Positions 1 through 5,870 of a stretch of 9,893 nucleotides of DNA are shown here, in pieces; within the stretch, counting starts at the first letter, position 1, and every line of letters starts with the position of its first letter. Under the pieces are notes generated by a model, which saw nothing but the letters and a program-made list of their open reading frames with translations, was not told the origin of the DNA and did no database searches. The translations under genes and the position numbers were made by a program. The DNA is from Nitrospirae bacterium GWC2_56_14. Lineage in GTDB: Bacteria > Nitrospirota > UBA9217. Location of the stretch: the NCBI GenBank assembly GCA_001803705.1, contig MHDY01000051.1, positions 350 to 10,242 on the forward strand, written 5' to 3'.

Positions 1-343
1 GAATGAAGGACCGCTCCGTATCGGCAACGATCATCAGCGCTTCGAGCCGGCGAAGGACCCGGTCCGTACGCCAGTCCTTGGCAAGTTCAACAGCGGCGCG
101 GGTCAGGTTCCCGTGGTACTGCTCGAGCTTGGCCTCGAACTTTTCGAACAGCGTAAAGGCGTCCGCGGTGGCGCCGGCAAAGCCTGCCAGGACCTTGTCG
201 TTGTACAGTTTGCGGACCTTCTTGGCGTTGTGTTTCATCACCGTGGCGCCGACCGTTACCTGGCCGTCGCCGGCGATGGCGGTCTTGCCGTTGCGTCGCA
301 CTGCCAGGATCGTCGTGCCGTGAAGCGGCGGCATTTCACTCAT
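1..343 (-). CDS. hslV: ATP-dependent protease peptidase subunit HslV (ClpQ), 3'-truncated by window edge
   Basis: This is the proteolytic subunit of the HslUV (ClpYQ) protease, a two-ring Thr peptidase capped by the HslU ATPase that degrades misfolded and regulatory proteins in the cytoplasm. The first 114 residues are visible. A short propeptide (MSEMPPLHG) precedes the catalytic Thr10 in HGTTILAVRRNG, followed by the family motif AGDGQVT (residues 24-30) and the segment VLAGFAGATADAFTLFEKFE, both typical of HslV. The family is about 175-180 aa, so roughly a third is missing to the left. The start at 343 is chosen because AGGGAGG lies 4 bases upstream; an internal ATG at 334 is possible and would leave the mature N-terminus unchanged. 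It lies 134 bp downstream of xerC. hslU would be expected next, outside the window. Identification is by motif recognition and synteny and is very secure. Confidence 0.96.
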   Translation of the reverse strand, partial: MSEMPPLHGTTILAVRRNGKTAIAGDGQVTVGATVMKHNAKKVRKLYNDKVLAGFAGATADAFTLFEKFEAKLEQYHGNLTRAAVELAKDWRTDRVLRRLEALMIVADTERSFI

Positions 344-375
344 GAGGCCTCCCTAAAGCGTAGTGCAAAGTGCAA

Positions 376-403
376 ATTTTAAAGTGCCAAGTTGGCAGGG
401 CAA
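376..403 (-). promoter_or_regulatory. candidate sigma70-type promoter for hslV
   Basis: On the minus strand TTGCCC (403-398) and TAAAAT (381-376) are separated by 16 bases, giving 4/6 and 5/6 matches to consensus. The predicted transcription start would lie near 369, leaving a leader of about 26 nt that contains the hslV Shine-Dalgarno sequence. An independent promoter here would be useful because of the repeats between xerC and hslV, but read-through from xerC is equally possible. Confidence 0.35.
385..397. promoter_or_regulatory. palindrome TGCCAA-G-TTGGCA inside the candidate hslV promoter spacer
   Basis: A 13-base sequence forms a perfect 6-bp dyad around one central base. It sits exactly between the candidate -35 and -10 boxes of hslV, where a bound regulator would block RNA polymerase. 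The one-base centre makes an RNA hairpin unlikely, so a protein-binding site is the more natural reading. No regulator is identifiable. Confidence 0.3.
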
Positions 404-477
404 ACGGCATTGGATTTTGCTTCGATTTGCACTTTGCATTTTACACTTTGCCTTTTGCATTGGTTGCAGCCGTCAGG

Positions 478-1365
478 CTACTGCTTTCTCGCTTTCGGAT
501 GCGCCTTGTCATAAACTTCCATCAGCGCATCGAGGTTCACATGGGTATAGCGCTGGGTGGTTGAGAGACTGGCATGACCGAGAAGTTCCTGAATGGCGCG
601 CAAGTCAGCTCCGGATTCGAGCATATGGGTCGCGAAGCTGTGGCGGAGCGTGTGCGGGCTCGCTTTCTGCTGCAGCCCCAGTTCTTTTCTGTAGGTTTCT
701 AAAATACGCTGAACCGTACGGGCTGTCAAGCGTTTTCCGGCCGGACCGACGAAGACCGCGTTGCTGCCGGGGCTGCGCTGCTGCTGGTTCACGTAAGCGT
801 CGATGGCCGCAAGCGCGATGGCTCCCAGCGGCACGATCCGTTCCTTGCGCCCCTTGCCGCGGATGCGGATGAGCCGGTCGTAGCGGTTGATGTCGTCATG
901 GTCCATGCCGATAAGCTCGCTCGCCCTGATTCCGGTCGAGTACAGGGTTTCGAGGACTGCGCGGTCCCGGAGCTCGGTAGGGCCATGCTGCGATGCCGGA
1001 GCTGCCGGGGCGTCCATGAGCCGGTGCGCGTCGTCGGCGGTCAGGACTGAGGGAAGATGTTTCTCCTGGCGAGGTGTTGCAATGAGCCGCGCCGGGTTGT
1101 TCGACAGAATGCCCTGGCGGTTCAAATATTTAAAGAACGCCCGAAGAGCCGCGAGCTTTCTGGCGATGGACGATTTTTTCAGCTTTAACTTGAGCAGGTG
1201 GGCGACGAACAGCCGGAGCGCCTTGTGGTCCACGGCGGCAAGGTCCTTCTCCCCGAGATAGTCGAAGAACTGATCAAGGTCGGAAAGGTAGCTGCGCTCC
1301 GTATGCCGGGAGACGTTCTTTTCGTTCTTAAGGTACTGCAGGAAATCGAAGATGTACTTCCGCAT
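478..1365 (-). CDS. xerC: site-specific tyrosine recombinase XerC
   Basis: This tyrosine recombinase probably resolves chromosome dimers at dif together with XerD. It is 295 aa, the usual Xer length (about 295-300). The N-terminal SAM-like core-binding domain covers about residues 1-90 (YLKNEKNVSRHTERSY and following). The catalytic domain follows with all expected residues visible: Arg147 in STGIRASEL, Lys171 in GKGRKER, His238 and Arg241 in HTLRHSFATH, His264 in LLGHASLSTT, and nucleophile Tyr273 in QRYTHV. The position just upstream of hslV matches the xerC/codV-hslV-hslU order and favours XerC over XerD, although sequence alone does not separate them firmly. It is the only Met start before the conserved N-terminus, yet no Shine-Dalgarno sequence precedes it. 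A terminator separates it from topA, so it probably has its own promoter. Confidence 0.93.
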   Translation of the reverse strand: MRKYIFDFLQYLKNEKNVSRHTERSYLSDLDQFFDYLGEKDLAAVDHKALRLFVAHLLKLKLKKSSIARKLAALRAFFKYLNRQGILSNNPARLIATPRQEKHLPSVLTADDAHRLMDAPAAPASQHGPTELRDRAVLETLYSTGIRASELIGMDHDDINRYDRLIRIRGKGRKERIVPLGAIALAAIDAYVNQQQRSPGSNAVFVGPAGKRLTARTVQRILETYRKELGLQQKASPHTLRHSFATHMLESGADLRAIQELLGHASLSTTQRYTHVNLDALMEVYDKAHPKARKQ

Positions 1366-1371
1366 GAATTT

Positions 1372-1400
1372 ACTTTAACGCAAGCAGAGGGGTTTTGCAA
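1372..1400 (-). promoter_or_regulatory. weak candidate promoter for xerC, possibly leaderless
   Basis: On the minus strand TTGCAA (1400-1395) and TAAAGT (1377-1372) are separated by 17 bases, each a 4/6 match. Only six bases separate the -10 box from the xerC ATG, so initiation would fall at the ATG itself. That would fit the absence of a ribosome binding site. The match is weak and could be chance. Confidence 0.25.
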
Positions 1401-1462
1401 GGAGATAGGACGGCTCAGGGGATGGTCATGTTAGCTGTCATCCCCGGATACAATTACCCATG

Positions 1463-1492
1463 AAAAAAGGCCAGCCTTTTCGGCTGACCTTT
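1463..1492 (-). terminator. rho-independent terminator after topA
   Basis: Reading the minus strand from 1492, AAAGGTCAGCC, a GAAAA loop and GGCTGGCCTTT form an 11-bp stem with one G-U pair, followed by a TTTTTT run ending at 1463. It starts 40 bases beyond the topA stop codon. The plus-strand reading has only three T bases after the stem, so the element is oriented for topA. It probably ends the dprA-smg-topA transcript. Confidence 0.88.
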
Positions 1493-1532
1493 GATAGTGG
1501 CTGTTGTCTTTTTATTGAAGGCTGATCGCTGC

Positions 1533-3848
1533 TTACTTATTTTCGGTTGTCTCTTGGGCCGCAGGCTCCTGGCTGCTGCCGGTTTCCTGTCCCTCCGGCT
1601 TCGGTTCTTCCTTATATCCGCACTCCTTGTTCAGGCAGGCGACGGAGAGTCCGGTTTTTTTCGAGTACTTTTCCACCAGGAACGGCGCGTTGCACTGGGG
1701 ACAGGGGCGGGGCAGGGGCTTGTTCCATATAGCGTACTTGCAGTCCGGGTAATTGGCACAGGAATAGAACATTTTGCCGAAGCGGGAGCGCCGTTCGACG
1801 ATTTTGCCGCCGTCTTCAGGGCAGAGAACGCCTGTTGACATGCCTTGGGTGTATTTGCAGTCCGGATACTTCGAGCAGGCAAGGAATTTTCCGAACCGTC
1901 CCCGTTTGACCATCATAGGGGACTGGCACTTAGGGCAGAGCTCGTCGGTCGTTTCTTCGGCGGCCTCCTGCACCTCGCCGTTCTCGCTGCGCGTGAAGGG
2001 CTTGGTATTTTTGCAGTCCGGATATCCGCTGCATGCCAGAAACTGGCCGTTGCGACCCCATTTTACGAGCATGGGTTTGCCGCATTTTTCGCATACAATA
2101 TCCGTGGGGACCTGTTCTGCCTTGAAATCCTGCATATGGACCTGGGCTTTTTCGAGGCTCTTGCTGAAAGGGGCGTAGAAGTCCCGGATCACCTCGACCC
2201 AGGGCATCGTTCCCTCCTCGACCTTGTCGAGTTCTTCCTCCATCCGGGCGGTGAAGGCCACATCCAGCACCTCGGGGAAGTTCTCGACGAGCAGTTTGTT
2301 CACCAGCACGCCGAGCTCCGACGGTCTGAACTTGTTCTCCACTTTGCTGACGTAGTCGCGTTCCTGGATCGTCGAGATGATCGCGGCATAGGTGCTCGGC
2401 CTGCCGATGCCCTTTTCTTCGAGGGTCTTGACGAGCAGCGCTTCTGAAAAGCGCGGCGGCGGCTGGGTGAAGTGCTGTTTGGGGTCCAGTTTGATAAGCT
2501 TGAGCGTATCGCCCTCGTTCAGCGGCGGGAGCACGGCCTCACCGTTGTCCTCTTCAGAGGGTGCCGCATCCTCGGCCTTTTCTTCCATATATACGGCCAT
2601 GAAGCCGGGGAACTTGACGATCGACCCGGTGGCGCGGAAGGTATACCCGCCGGCTGACACATCGACCGAAGTCTGGTCGATAATGGCGGGGTTCATCTGG
2701 CTCGCCACGAAGCGGTTCCAGATGAGCTTATAGAGTTTGTACTGGTCGGGCTGCAGGAACTGCTTGATGGCATCAGGTTCGTGCAGGACCGAGGTGGGGC
2801 GGATGGCCTCATGCGCTTCCTGGGCGCTCTTGGCGCTGGCGTAGACCGGGGGTTTTTCCGGCACGTACTCTTTGCCGTACTTGCTCTGGATCAGCTCGCG
2901 CGCTTCGTCCTGGGCCTCTTTGCCCACGCGGGTCGAGTCGGTCCTCATATAGGTGATGAGACCGACGGTGCCTTCCTTGCCGATGTCGACGCCTTCATAG
3001 AGGCCCTGGGCAATGCCCATGGTCCGCTTCGACGTGTAGCCGAGCTTGCGGCCCGCCTCCTGCTGAAGCTTGCTCGTGGTGAAGGGCGGCACCGGGTTGC
3101 GGCGGCGCTCTTTCTTATCTATTTTGCTGACAACGTACGACTGACCCTGGAGCGCGGCCAGGATGGCCTGGGTCTCTTCGTTGGTTTTTATCCTGAGCTT
3201 CTCTTCATCTTTTTTGAGGAGCTTGGCCTCGAATTGCGGGGGGAGCGCGCCTTCGAGCAGCGCCGTCAGGGACCAGAATTCTTCGGGAACAAAGGCCTTG
3301 ATCTCCTCTTCGCGTTCGCAGATAAGCCGCAAGGCAACGGACTGGACGCGTCCTGCCGAGAGCCCCCGGCGCACTTTTGCCCAGAGCAGGGGGCTGATCT
3401 GGTATCCCACGAGGCGGTCGAGAATGCGGCGCGCCTGCTGGGCGTCGACCTTGTTCGCATCGACCTTGCCGGGCTGTTCGATGGCTGCCAGGATCGCTTT
3501 TTTGGTGATCTCGTTGAACAGGACGCGGTAGACCTCATTATGCTTGATGCTGCCGGCAATGGAGATGGCCACATGGGCTGCAATAGCCTCTCCCTCGCGG
3601 TCAGGGTCGGTTGCGAGCAGGATGCGGTCGGACTTCTTCGCAGCGGCTTTGAGTTCGTTGACGACCTTGGCCTTGCCGCGGATCTGGATCAGGGTCGGGG
3701 TAAAGTCCTTTTCGATGTCCACGCCGAGTTTGCTCTTCGGCAGGTCCATGATATGGCCCACCGACGCCTTGACCGTGAAGTTCTTGCCAAGGTACTTGCC
3801 GATGGTCTTTGCCTTTGCAGGCGATTCCACGATAACCAGTGATTTCAT
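1533..3848 (-). CDS. topA: DNA topoisomerase I (type IA), four C-terminal zinc-finger-like repeats
   Basis: This type IA topoisomerase relaxes negatively supercoiled DNA by single-strand passage. The 771-aa product begins with the Toprim domain: KSLVIVESPAKAKTIGKYL with Glu8, then TDPDREGEAIA with Asp81, Asp83 and Glu85 for magnesium. The active-site Tyr300 lies in LITYMRTDSTRV. Four C-terminal repeats start near residues 586, 638, 676 and 716. Repeats 1 and 2 have full CX2C...CX5C patterns; repeat 3 reads CPED, so its second Cys is Asp; repeat 4 is CPQC...CLNKEC. A polar tail of about 25 residues ends the protein. The start at 3848 (MKSLVIVESP) matches the family; an in-frame extension to 3944 would lie inside smg and is rejected. 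It starts 4 bases after the smg stop and is followed by a terminator. Confidence 0.97.
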   Translation of the reverse strand: MKSLVIVESPAKAKTIGKYLGKNFTVKASVGHIMDLPKSKLGVDIEKDFTPTLIQIRGKAKVVNELKAAAKKSDRILLATDPDREGEAIAAHVAISIAGSIKHNEVYRVLFNEITKKAILAAIEQPGKVDANKVDAQQARRILDRLVGYQISPLLWAKVRRGLSAGRVQSVALRLICEREEEIKAFVPEEFWSLTALLEGALPPQFEAKLLKKDEEKLRIKTNEETQAILAALQGQSYVVSKIDKKERRRNPVPPFTTSKLQQEAGRKLGYTSKRTMGIAQGLYEGVDIGKEGTVGLITYMRTDSTRVGKEAQDEARELIQSKYGKEYVPEKPPVYASAKSAQEAHEAIRPTSVLHEPDAIKQFLQPDQYKLYKLIWNRFVASQMNPAIIDQTSVDVSAGGYTFRATGSIVKFPGFMAVYMEEKAEDAAPSEEDNGEAVLPPLNEGDTLKLIKLDPKQHFTQPPPRFSEALLVKTLEEKGIGRPSTYAAIISTIQERDYVSKVENKFRPSELGVLVNKLLVENFPEVLDVAFTARMEEELDKVEEGTMPWVEVIRDFYAPFSKSLEKAQVHMQDFKAEQVPTDIVCEKCGKPMLVKWGRNGQFLACSGYPDCKNTKPFTRSENGEVQEAAEETTDELCPKCQSPMMVKRGRFGKFLACSKYPDCKYTQGMSTGVLCPEDGGKIVERRSRFGKMFYSCANYPDCKYAIWNKPLPRPCPQCNAPFLVEKYSKKTGLSVACLNKECGYKEEPKPEGQETGSSQEPAAQETTENK

Positions 3849-3852
3849 ATGA

Positions 3853-4365
3853 TCAGTTCCACGCCGTCCGTTTGATCCTTCTCCGTGAGGAGGAGGGTGC
3901 GTCGTCATATTCCGTATTCGTCGTTGCAAACACCGAGAACGCAACGAGGGCCTTTACCTGGTCCAGTTCGATGCGACCGGCATACAGTTCGAGCGAACGG
4001 TCGAGCACGTCCTCGCGCTGGTCCTCGGAGATAATGCCGAGGTGGGTGAGCTTCGTGACGAAACTGAAAGCTTCGACGGTAAAGCGGCCGCGCTCCTCGC
4101 TGTTCATTGCCCGCGCCCCGCTGGTCGGTACGGCCGGCTCCGGTTCGAAAAAGGTCTCTGATTGCTTCTGCACGAGAGTTTGCATGAGCGTCAGCGCCGT
4201 ATCGGCATCCTGGATCCTGTATCCGCTGCTGAGCAGCGAGTCCATGATCTTGCCTTCGTCGTCGAAAAGCTCCTGTTTATTCCTGACCTGGTCCGCGATG
4301 AGCGAGAACAGATTCATCATTAATTCGTCCAAAAAATCCTCCTGCACGGCATCATACTTCGGCAT
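3853..4365 (-). CDS. smg: Smg/DUF494 family protein
   Basis: This 170-aa cytoplasmic protein belongs to the Smg (DUF494) family, whose biochemical role is unknown. Two conserved regions are visible. One is N-terminal, LMMNLFSLIADQVRNKQELF followed by a SLLSSGYRIQDADTAL segment. The other is C-terminal, ERGRFTVEAFSFVTKLTHLG followed by SEDQREDVLDRSLEL and LDQVKALVAFSVFA. An acidic, variable linker around residues 90-115 joins them. E. coli Smg is about 157 aa, so the length fits, with a short basic tail added here. The ATG shares one base with the dprA stop (TAATG), and AAGGAAG lies 4 bases upstream, indicating translational coupling. The placement between dprA and topA supports the call, since smg is a frequent dprA neighbour. 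There is no signal peptide or membrane segment. Confidence 0.88.
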   Translation of the reverse strand: MPKYDAVQEDFLDELMMNLFSLIADQVRNKQELFDDEGKIMDSLLSSGYRIQDADTALTLMQTLVQKQSETFFEPEPAVPTSGARAMNSEERGRFTVEAFSFVTKLTHLGIISEDQREDVLDRSLELYAGRIELDQVKALVAFSVFATTNTEYDDAPSSSRRRIKRTAWN

Positions 4366-5462
4366 TACGCTTCCTTGATATAGTACTTTCCCGGAAGCTG
4401 TCTGACAAGCCCTTTTAATTCCAACGTGACCAGCGCCCCGCTTATTTTTGCCGGCGTGGTGTTGCTTTCCTTCATTAATATATCTATGTGCTTCGGTTCG
4501 TTCGTGATCTGCCGGAAGACCGGTTCCTCGTCCCCGGTCAGGGAGGGAAGGTCACGGGCCGCGTTTGCGGGTTTTCCGCCCGCGTCCTGTATCTTCAGTT
4601 CCTGCAGGATGTCCCGCGCACTCTCGACCAGCGTTGCACCCTGTTTGATCAAGCTGTTCGAACCGCGGCTGTTGGCGGCCCCGATGTTGCCCGGCACGGC
4701 AAAAAGTTTTCTGCCCTGCTCCTTTGCATAGCCGGCCGTGATGAGCGACCCGCTGTCCTCGGTGGCCTCGACGATCACGGTGCCGCGCGACAGACCGCTG
4801 ATGATGCGGTTCCTGGCCGGGAAGTAGCCGGACTCCGGCTGCGTACCAAAGGGGTTCTCGGTCACCACCGCACCGGACCGGCTGATCTCCTCCAGGAGGT
4901 CTTTGTTTTCCGGCGGATAGACCACGTCAATGCCGCATCCCAGCACAGCAATGGTCCTTCCCCCTGAGGAAAGCGCGCCTCGATGGGCCTGCGTATCGAT
5001 CCCCCGTGCCAGGCCGCTCACGACCGTGAGGCCGGCTGATGCCAGCTCAGAGGAGATGCGGCTGGTCACGGTCAGACCATAGTGCGTCGGTTTTCTCGTG
5101 CCGACGATGGCGACGCAGTCCCCCTGATGAAGGTCGCCCTTGACGTACAGAAAGAGCGGGGGGTCGGGGATATTTTTCAGCGTCGCTGGATAGGCTGCGT
5201 CGTCGGCGATAATGATCGCGATGCCCGCTTCCAGCGCTTTCGCAATCTCCCGCTCCGCCTGTTCACGCCAGGGATATGACGTGATCGCGCTGAGCACCTT
5301 ATCGGACAGTCCCGAAATGGTTCTGAGTTCCTGGAAAGATGCGGAGAGGGCTCGCTCCGGCGATCCGAAATGCTGTGCGAGCTTTCGAAAGGTGACCCGC
5401 CCGACTCCGGGGATGCTGCTGAGGCCAATCCAATAGAGCGCAGGATCGTTGCTTGTTTGCAT
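4365..5462 (-). CDS. dprA: DNA-processing protein DprA (Smf)
   Basis: DprA binds incoming single-stranded DNA and loads RecA during natural transformation; it is also widely conserved in bacteria not known to be competent. The 365-aa product has the full three-part layout. An N-terminal helix-hairpin-helix/SAM-like region (about 10-65) contains SSIPGVGRVTFRKLAQHFGS. The Rossmann-like DprA core (about 85-290) carries VAIVGTRKPTHYG, VVSGLARGIDTQAHRGAL, IAVLGCGIDVVYPPEN, YFPARNRIISGLS and SGSLITAGYA. A C-terminal winged-helix domain (about 312-365) ends with LELKGLVRQLPGKYY. The start gives the expected N-terminus but has only a weak ribosome binding site. It is first in the dprA-smg-topA operon behind a strong promoter. 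Presence of dprA alone does not show competence. Confidence 0.96.
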   Translation of the reverse strand: MQTSNDPALYWIGLSSIPGVGRVTFRKLAQHFGSPERALSASFQELRTISGLSDKVLSAITSYPWREQAEREIAKALEAGIAIIIADDAAYPATLKNIPDPPLFLYVKGDLHQGDCVAIVGTRKPTHYGLTVTSRISSELASAGLTVVSGLARGIDTQAHRGALSSGGRTIAVLGCGIDVVYPPENKDLLEEISRSGAVVTENPFGTQPESGYFPARNRIISGLSRGTVIVEATEDSGSLITAGYAKEQGRKLFAVPGNIGAANSRGSNSLIKQGATLVESARDILQELKIQDAGGKPANAARDLPSLTGDEEPVFRQITNEPKHIDILMKESNTTPAKISGALVTLELKGLVRQLPGKYYIKEA

Positions 5463-5506
5463 ACAGCAGCCCGTCTCGCGAAGGATTTCTACACTTTAGG
5501 GTGGAA

Positions 5507-5534
5507 ATTATACAGAGTCAGCGAAGATAGTCAA
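5507..5534 (-). promoter_or_regulatory. sigma70-type promoter for dprA-smg-topA
   Basis: On the minus strand TTGACT (5534-5529) and a perfect TATAAT (5512-5507) are separated by 16 bases. Transcription would begin near 5500, giving a leader of about 38 nt before the dprA ATG at 5462. This is one of the two best promoter matches in the window and points into the housekeeping cluster. Confidence 0.8.
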
Positions 5535-5762
5535 GGATTTTTTTGGCGCACCCTGCCCGATAAGCCAATTAGGCCTTACCTTACAACGACAACGTGGATA
5601 CCGGTTCTTCCGGATAGAACAGGTAACTATCTGCTAATGCCTGGTGAACGGAAATTACGTGGCGATGCCTTATTGATGTTCCCTATGCTCCAGGCGAACA
5701 TGTTTTGCCTTCCGTATGTGGCCGGCGAGGCTGTGCCGGCACCTTGATAGGGGCATGGAAAA
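5535..5762. other. non-coding stretch between divergent promoters
   Basis: I see no convincing gene in this stretch. Open frames across it lack a ribosome binding site and resemble nothing I recognise, and no tRNA, terminator hairpin or array is visible. The only notable item is a perfect 10-bp palindrome GTGCCGGCAC at 5733-5742. The composition looks more AT-rich than the flanking genes, as expected for intergenic DNA. A decayed gene cannot be excluded. Confidence 0.6.
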
Positions 5763-5780
5763 AATATGGCACTCCATATT
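5763..5780. promoter_or_regulatory. candidate operator overlapping the porin -35 box
   Basis: AATATGG (5763-5769) and CCATATT (5774-5780) form a perfect 7-bp inverted repeat with a CACT spacer. The right arm overlaps the first two bases of the TTGACA box. A dimeric regulator bound here could repress by occlusion or activate from the edge of the -35 region. The regulator is unknown. Confidence 0.45.
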
Positions 5781-5807
5781 GACATCCGCCGGCGAGTGAT
5801 GTATTCT
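5779..5807 (+). promoter_or_regulatory. sigma70-type promoter of the porin-cytochrome operon
   Basis: A perfect TTGACA (5779-5784) and TATTCT (5802-5807) are separated by 17 bases. Transcription would start near 5814, leaving a leader of about 57 nt that ends with an AAAGGAG ribosome binding site (5854-5860). No promoter-like signal or terminator is evident between the three downstream genes, so this promoter probably drives all of them. Confidence 0.8.
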
Positions 5808-5811
5808 AAAC

Positions 5812-5835
5812 CAAAATATCAACCAATTTATTTTG
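5812..5835. promoter_or_regulatory. AT-rich inverted repeat in the porin leader
   Basis: CAAAATA (5812-5818) and TATTTTG (5829-5835) are perfect complements with a 10-base spacer, starting at about the predicted transcription start. It could be a second operator or a weak leader hairpin. In AT-rich DNA a 7-bp match may also be chance. Confidence 0.3.
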
Positions 5836-5870
5836 TTTCAAAATTGTACGATTAAAGGAGCGACCGCCAT

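Larger units (their letters stand above)
364..438. repeat. 14-bp perfect inverted repeat between xerC and hslV
   Basis: TGCAAAGTGCAAAT at 364-377 is the exact reverse complement of ATTTGCACTTTGCA at 425-438, with 47 bases between the arms. The right arm is followed by further degenerate copies of the same theme (TTTACACTTTGCCTTTTGCA, 440-459). This low-complexity TTTGCA/CACTTTGCA pattern resembles short dispersed intergenic repeats; that resemblance is an inference. In a xerC-hslV transcript the arms could form a long-loop hairpin. It is not followed by a T-run, so it is not a standard terminator. Confidence 0.7.

Noticed and set aside
364..396. Sigma54-like TTGGCAC and TTTGCA elements on the minus strand before hslV
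   Set aside because: The GG and GC dinucleotides are separated by 13 bases where sigma54 promoters need 10, and the elements are part of the local repeat words.
2781..3842. Plus-strand open frame of 353 codons opposite topA
   Set aside because: It is antisense to a clear, full-length topA and its length is explained by the codon bias of that gene; its product resembles no protein I recognise.
3849..3944. In-frame 32-residue N-terminal extension of topA
   Set aside because: It lies within the smg coding region, is not TopA-like, and the family N-terminus MKSLVIVESPAKAKTI begins exactly at 3848.
5370..5747. Plus-strand open frame of 125 codons across the dprA start and the intergenic region
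   Set aside because: It overlaps the dprA 5' end and its promoter, has no ribosome binding site and no recognisable protein features.
5766..5855. Short plus-strand frame of 29 codons upstream of the porin
   Set aside because: It contains the -35 and -10 boxes of the porin promoter and has no ribosome binding site, so it is unlikely to be transcribed from its own start.
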